The notes beneath the pieces were generated by a model that ran no database searches, was not told where the DNA came from, and was given only the letters and a program-made list of their open reading frames with translations. The position numbers were made by a program, and so were the translations under genes. From NCBI GenBank assembly GCA_934526015.1, contig CAKSZY010000033.1, forward strand, positions 1 to 19,150: a stretch of DNA of 19,150 bases. Reading direction: 5' to 3'. Below are positions 17,174-19,150 of the stretch, one piece after another (the first letter of the stretch is position 1; each line of letters begins with the position of its first letter). This stretch comes from an uncultured Dokdonella sp. GTDB lineage: Bacteria > Pseudomonadota > Gammaproteobacteria > Xanthomonadales > Rhodanobacteraceae.

Positions 17174-17962
17174 TTACGAGGCCAACTGACGGAACTTCTG
17201 AAGGGCGGCCATGAATTCATCTTGTCGCCAGTCATCAAGAAGGGAAACCATATCCAATAGATTACCCTCGCTTCCAGATTTAGTCGCGCCTTCGATCAAG
17301 GCTACTTCCCACGCCCAATTCATTATCGGTACATCAAGCGCAGACAGAGTATATCCCTCCAGGACAAGGGCTCCAAACTCGAACGATATCTCATACATTG
17401 ACGCTGGATTCTGAACCTTTGTTATACGAACTGGAAATCCCATCAAAGATGATATGCATATCGCCGCAAGGTTCTCGAGCATGTTCGGCGATTCAAACAA
17501 AGTCTTTACGCCAGAAAGAACCACTTCTCTACGCGGGTGAAAGCAGTACAGAAACTGCAATGATGCAATTCTTCCAGGAATGGAGCTGGAGGTTGCAAAT
17601 GAAACCGCAACTTCAGGAGCAAACCGAATCGCCATGTGACACAACTTTTCCGCAATTTCTCTCGGCTCGCAGTACTCCATGCTTTTTGCGCGAGCTGGAG
17701 AATATTTGGCGTAGAACGAAGTATGTGGAAATAGCTGCACCAAATCTCCAGTGCAAAGCGAAAGCAGCAGGTCGATACTGTTGATGCGGAAATTCTCGTC
17801 GCATTCCGCTTTTGTGATTATTTCCCGAGCAGCAATTACAGAGTTCTCAAACCGCCATCCTTGGTGTACTACCACGTCATACAGAAGCTCCTTGTGCCGC
17901 TCAGTAGGCGCGCTCAAGTACTGATCCAGCAGAAATTCAAAGTTGTCACGCCCACTGTCCAT
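17174..17962 (-). CDS. Unrecognised 262-residue protein, low GC, probably acquired
   Basis: 262 residues with no family I recognise. It is mainly helical by eye, acidic, without signal peptide or clear membrane segment. It holds several Cys (e.g. ECDEN, SLCTGD, EYCEP, KLCH, LYCF) and a Trp-rich C-terminal part (MNWAWEVALIEGATKSG ... LDDWRQDEFM). Size, composition and codon use (many A/T-ending codons, well below the ~70 % GC of its neighbours) suggest recent horizontal gain; immunity-type proteins often look like this, but that is only a guess. The ATG at 17962 has GAGAG upstream. It begins 24 nt after a 38-codon ORF that itself overlaps the hemF stop, so read-through from hemF is likely. Confidence 0.75.
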   Translation of the reverse strand: MDSGRDNFEFLLDQYLSAPTERHKELLYDVVVHQGWRFENSVIAAREIITKAECDENFRINSIDLLLSLCTGDLVQLFPHTSFYAKYSPARAKSMEYCEPREIAEKLCHMAIRFAPEVAVSFATSSSIPGRIASLQFLYCFHPRREVVLSGVKTLFESPNMLENLAAICISSLMGFPVRITKVQNPASMYEISFEFGALVLEGYTLSALDVPIMNWAWEVALIEGATKSGSEGNLLDMVSLLDDWRQDEFMAALQKFRQLAS

Positions 17963-17986
17963 CTGGCTTCTCTCAACTGATAGCGG

Positions 17987-18103
17987 TCATGCCGCTCTCG
18001 CCTCAAGCATCCTCCTCAAGACAGACACGCATCGATTCCGTGTGATCCCATCGTAATCGCACTCCCCGCACGTTCCCTTCAAGTGCATCCGTCGGCAGGT
18101 CAC
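17987..18103 (-). CDS. Putative 38-residue four-cysteine microprotein
   Basis: A GTG at 18103 overlaps the hemF TGA (GTGA) and opens a 39-codon frame to TGA at 17987. The product has four Cys (C3, C12, C15, C25) with a CGEC knuckle at 12-15 inside [19 protein letters not shown], then a basic helix ([13 protein letters not shown]). Such spacing could bind zinc or an Fe-S cluster. The HLKG-x-CGxC-x-Y text recalls the cluster-binding C-terminus of SPASM-type radical SAM proteins, so it might instead be a gene fragment. No strong Shine-Dalgarno is present; an ATG at codon 6 is an alternative start. It is short, so chance cannot be excluded. Confidence 0.4.
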   Translation of the reverse strand: MTCRRMHLKGTCGECDYDGITRNRCVSVLRRMLEARAA

Positions 18104-19014
18104 AACAGCCAGTCGCGCGGCTTGAGGTAATCGGCAAGCCGTGCTTCGGCCGTGCCGGGTGCCGGCGCATACGCGTATTCGAAGCGCACGCGCGGCGGCA
18201 GACTCATGAGGATGGATTCCGTGCGTCCGCCGGACTGCAGGCCGAACAGCGTGCCGCGATCGTAGACCAGGTTGAACTCGACGTAGCGGCCACGCCGGTA
18301 CAGCTGGAATTCCCTTTCGCGCTCGCCGTAGGGCTCGTCACGACGAAGGGCGACAATCGGCAGGTAGGCGTCGAGGAATCCGTTGCCGACCGAGCGCATG
18401 AAGGCGAAACTCCGCTCGAAACCGCCCTCGCTGACATCGTCGAAGAAGAGGCCGCCGACCCCACGGGTCTCGTTGCGGTGCTTCAGGAAGAAGTATTCGT
18501 CGCACCAGCGCTTGTAGCGCGGATAGAGGTCGTCACCGAACGGCGCGCAGGCGTCCCGGGCGACAGCGTGCCAGTGCCGGACATCCTCGTCGCGAGGATA
18601 GAACGGAGTCAGGTCGAAGCCGCCTCCGAACCACCAGACCGGCGGCTCTCCTTCCGCGTGAGCCTCGAAATAGCGCACGTTCATGTGCGTGGTCGGCACA
18701 TGCGGATTGCGCGGATGGAACACCAGCGATACACCGACGGCGGTCCAGGCGCGGCCGGCAATTTCCGGGCGATGCGCCGAAGCGGCCGGCGGCAGGCGCT
18801 GGCCGGACACTCTCGAGAAACCGATGCCGGCCTGCTCGAAGATCTCGCCGTCGGCCAGCACGCGGGTCCGGCCGCCTCCCCCTTCTGCACGTTGCCAGGG
18901 GTCTTCGCGGAAACGGGCGCGGCCGTCCACCTGCTCGATCGCCGAACAGATGCGGTCCTGCAGGTCACGCAGGTACCCGTCGACGGATTCAATCTGGCTC
19001 GGCGTGTCTTGCAT
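18100..19014 (-). CDS. hemF: Oxygen-dependent coproporphyrinogen III oxidase
   Basis: 304 residues, the standard HemF length. It oxidatively decarboxylates coproporphyrinogen III to protoporphyrinogen IX in cytoplasmic haem synthesis. Family blocks are seen throughout: [19 protein letters not shown] (94-112), [14 protein letters not shown] (127-140), [19 protein letters not shown] (167-185), GGLFFDD (187-193), [21 protein letters not shown] (244-264). The conserved histidines H100, H110, H149 and H179 are present. The ATG at 19014 has GAGGTG upstream. The gene lies just downstream of an rRNA operon terminator on the same strand and should have its own promoter in the ~65-nt leader, though none is obvious. 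Confidence 0.98.
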   Translation of the reverse strand: MQDTPSQIESVDGYLRDLQDRICSAIEQVDGRARFREDPWQRAEGGGGRTRVLADGEIFEQAGIGFSRVSGQRLPPAASAHRPEIAGRAWTAVGVSLVFHPRNPHVPTTHMNVRYFEAHAEGEPPVWWFGGGFDLTPFYPRDEDVRHWHAVARDACAPFGDDLYPRYKRWCDEYFFLKHRNETRGVGGLFFDDVSEGGFERSFAFMRSVGNGFLDAYLPIVALRRDEPYGEREREFQLYRRGRYVEFNLVYDRGTLFGLQSGGRTESILMSLPPRVRFEYAYAPAPGTAEARLADYLKPRDWLL

Positions 19015-19077
19015 GGGACACCTCGGCGTGTGGGAGGGCGGCTGGGCGTGAGGGACAGTAGCGGTAGAAGGTTGCGC

Positions 19078-19110
19078 AATAAAAAGCCCCCGCTCGATTG
19101 AGCGGGGGCT
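19078..19110 (-). terminator. Rho-independent terminator of the rRNA operon
   Basis: A perfect 11-bp stem, AGCCCCCGCTC and GAGCGGGGGCT around a 4-nt loop (19085-19110), is followed on the minus strand by TTTTTATTG. It sits just after the 5S rRNA 3' end and before hemF, so it insulates hemF from rRNA transcription. Confidence 0.95.
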
Positions 19111-19117
19111 GGGAGGG

Positions 19118-19150
19118 GATGCTCAGCGTTGACCTACTCTTGCATGGCTT
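19118..19150 (-). rRNA. rrf: 5S rRNA, 3' end only (runs off the window)
   Basis: The minus strand reads CATGCAAGAGTAGGTCA followed by ACGCTGAGCATC, the conserved 5S 3' region (…ATGCGAGAGTAGG…) and closing helix strand. The strong terminator follows at once. The exact 3' end is uncertain by a few nt. It implies 23S and 16S genes beyond the right edge. Confidence 0.88.

Overview
The window is a GC-rich chromosomal segment (roughly 70 % GC over most of its length, third codon positions almost all G/C) of a Gram-negative gammaproteobacterium. The best guess is a Xanthomonadales (Lysobacterales) relative, such as a Rhodanobacteraceae-like bacterium. The pointers are an RpoD of 616 residues with the long acidic non-conserved region of proteobacterial sigma-70, an LpxL/HtrB-type acyltransferase, Dtd, aerobic HemF, and a Ser/Thr kinase fused to TPRs. 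The lineage is inference; no 16S sequence is present.

Layout. (1) 1-1120: an AT-richer accessory patch with an Mrr-type restriction endonuclease whose C-terminus is short, preceded by what looks like the tail of another restriction-modification gene, lying against the 3' end of a CAU-anticodon tRNA (probably tRNA-Ile2). (2) 1346-7694: core genes. A fused SpmA-SpmB membrane protein converges on a GT-C-like membrane protein that starts 7 nt after the rpoD stop; dtd lies upstream of rpoD, and a lipid A-type acyltransferase diverges from dtd. (3) 7695-9051: a 0.5 kb stretch with no convincing gene, then a secreted protein with a C-terminal sorting-like tail. (4) 9184-15426: six minus-strand genes, read from the right: 3-hydroxybutyrate dehydrogenase, patatin-like phospholipase, small TPR protein, Ser/Thr kinase-TPR receptor, histidine kinase, NarL-type response regulator. 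All junctions are 4-nt stop/start overlaps except one 70-nt gap before the Ser/Thr kinase. (5) 15613-16992: an NtrC-like response regulator that lacks the sigma-54 contact motif and has an altered Walker A. (6) 17174-18103: clearly lower-GC DNA with an unrecognised 262-residue protein and a 38-codon four-cysteine ORF whose start overlaps the hemF stop. (7) 18100-19150: hemF, then a strong rho-independent terminator and the 3' end of a 5S rRNA gene, so an rRNA operon lies to the right on the minus strand.

How it works together. The strongest candidate for an uncommon system is the Ser/Thr kinase-TPR, histidine kinase and NarL regulator unit. The histidine kinase has one membrane helix and no sensor domain, so the TPR kinase is the obvious candidate for input. 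Next are the coupled BdhA/patatin pair (possible polyhydroxybutyrate or lipid mobilisation), the AAA+ response regulator without GAFTGA, and the four-cysteine micro-ORF beside a foreign-looking gene. No CRISPR array, intact transposase or integrase was seen.
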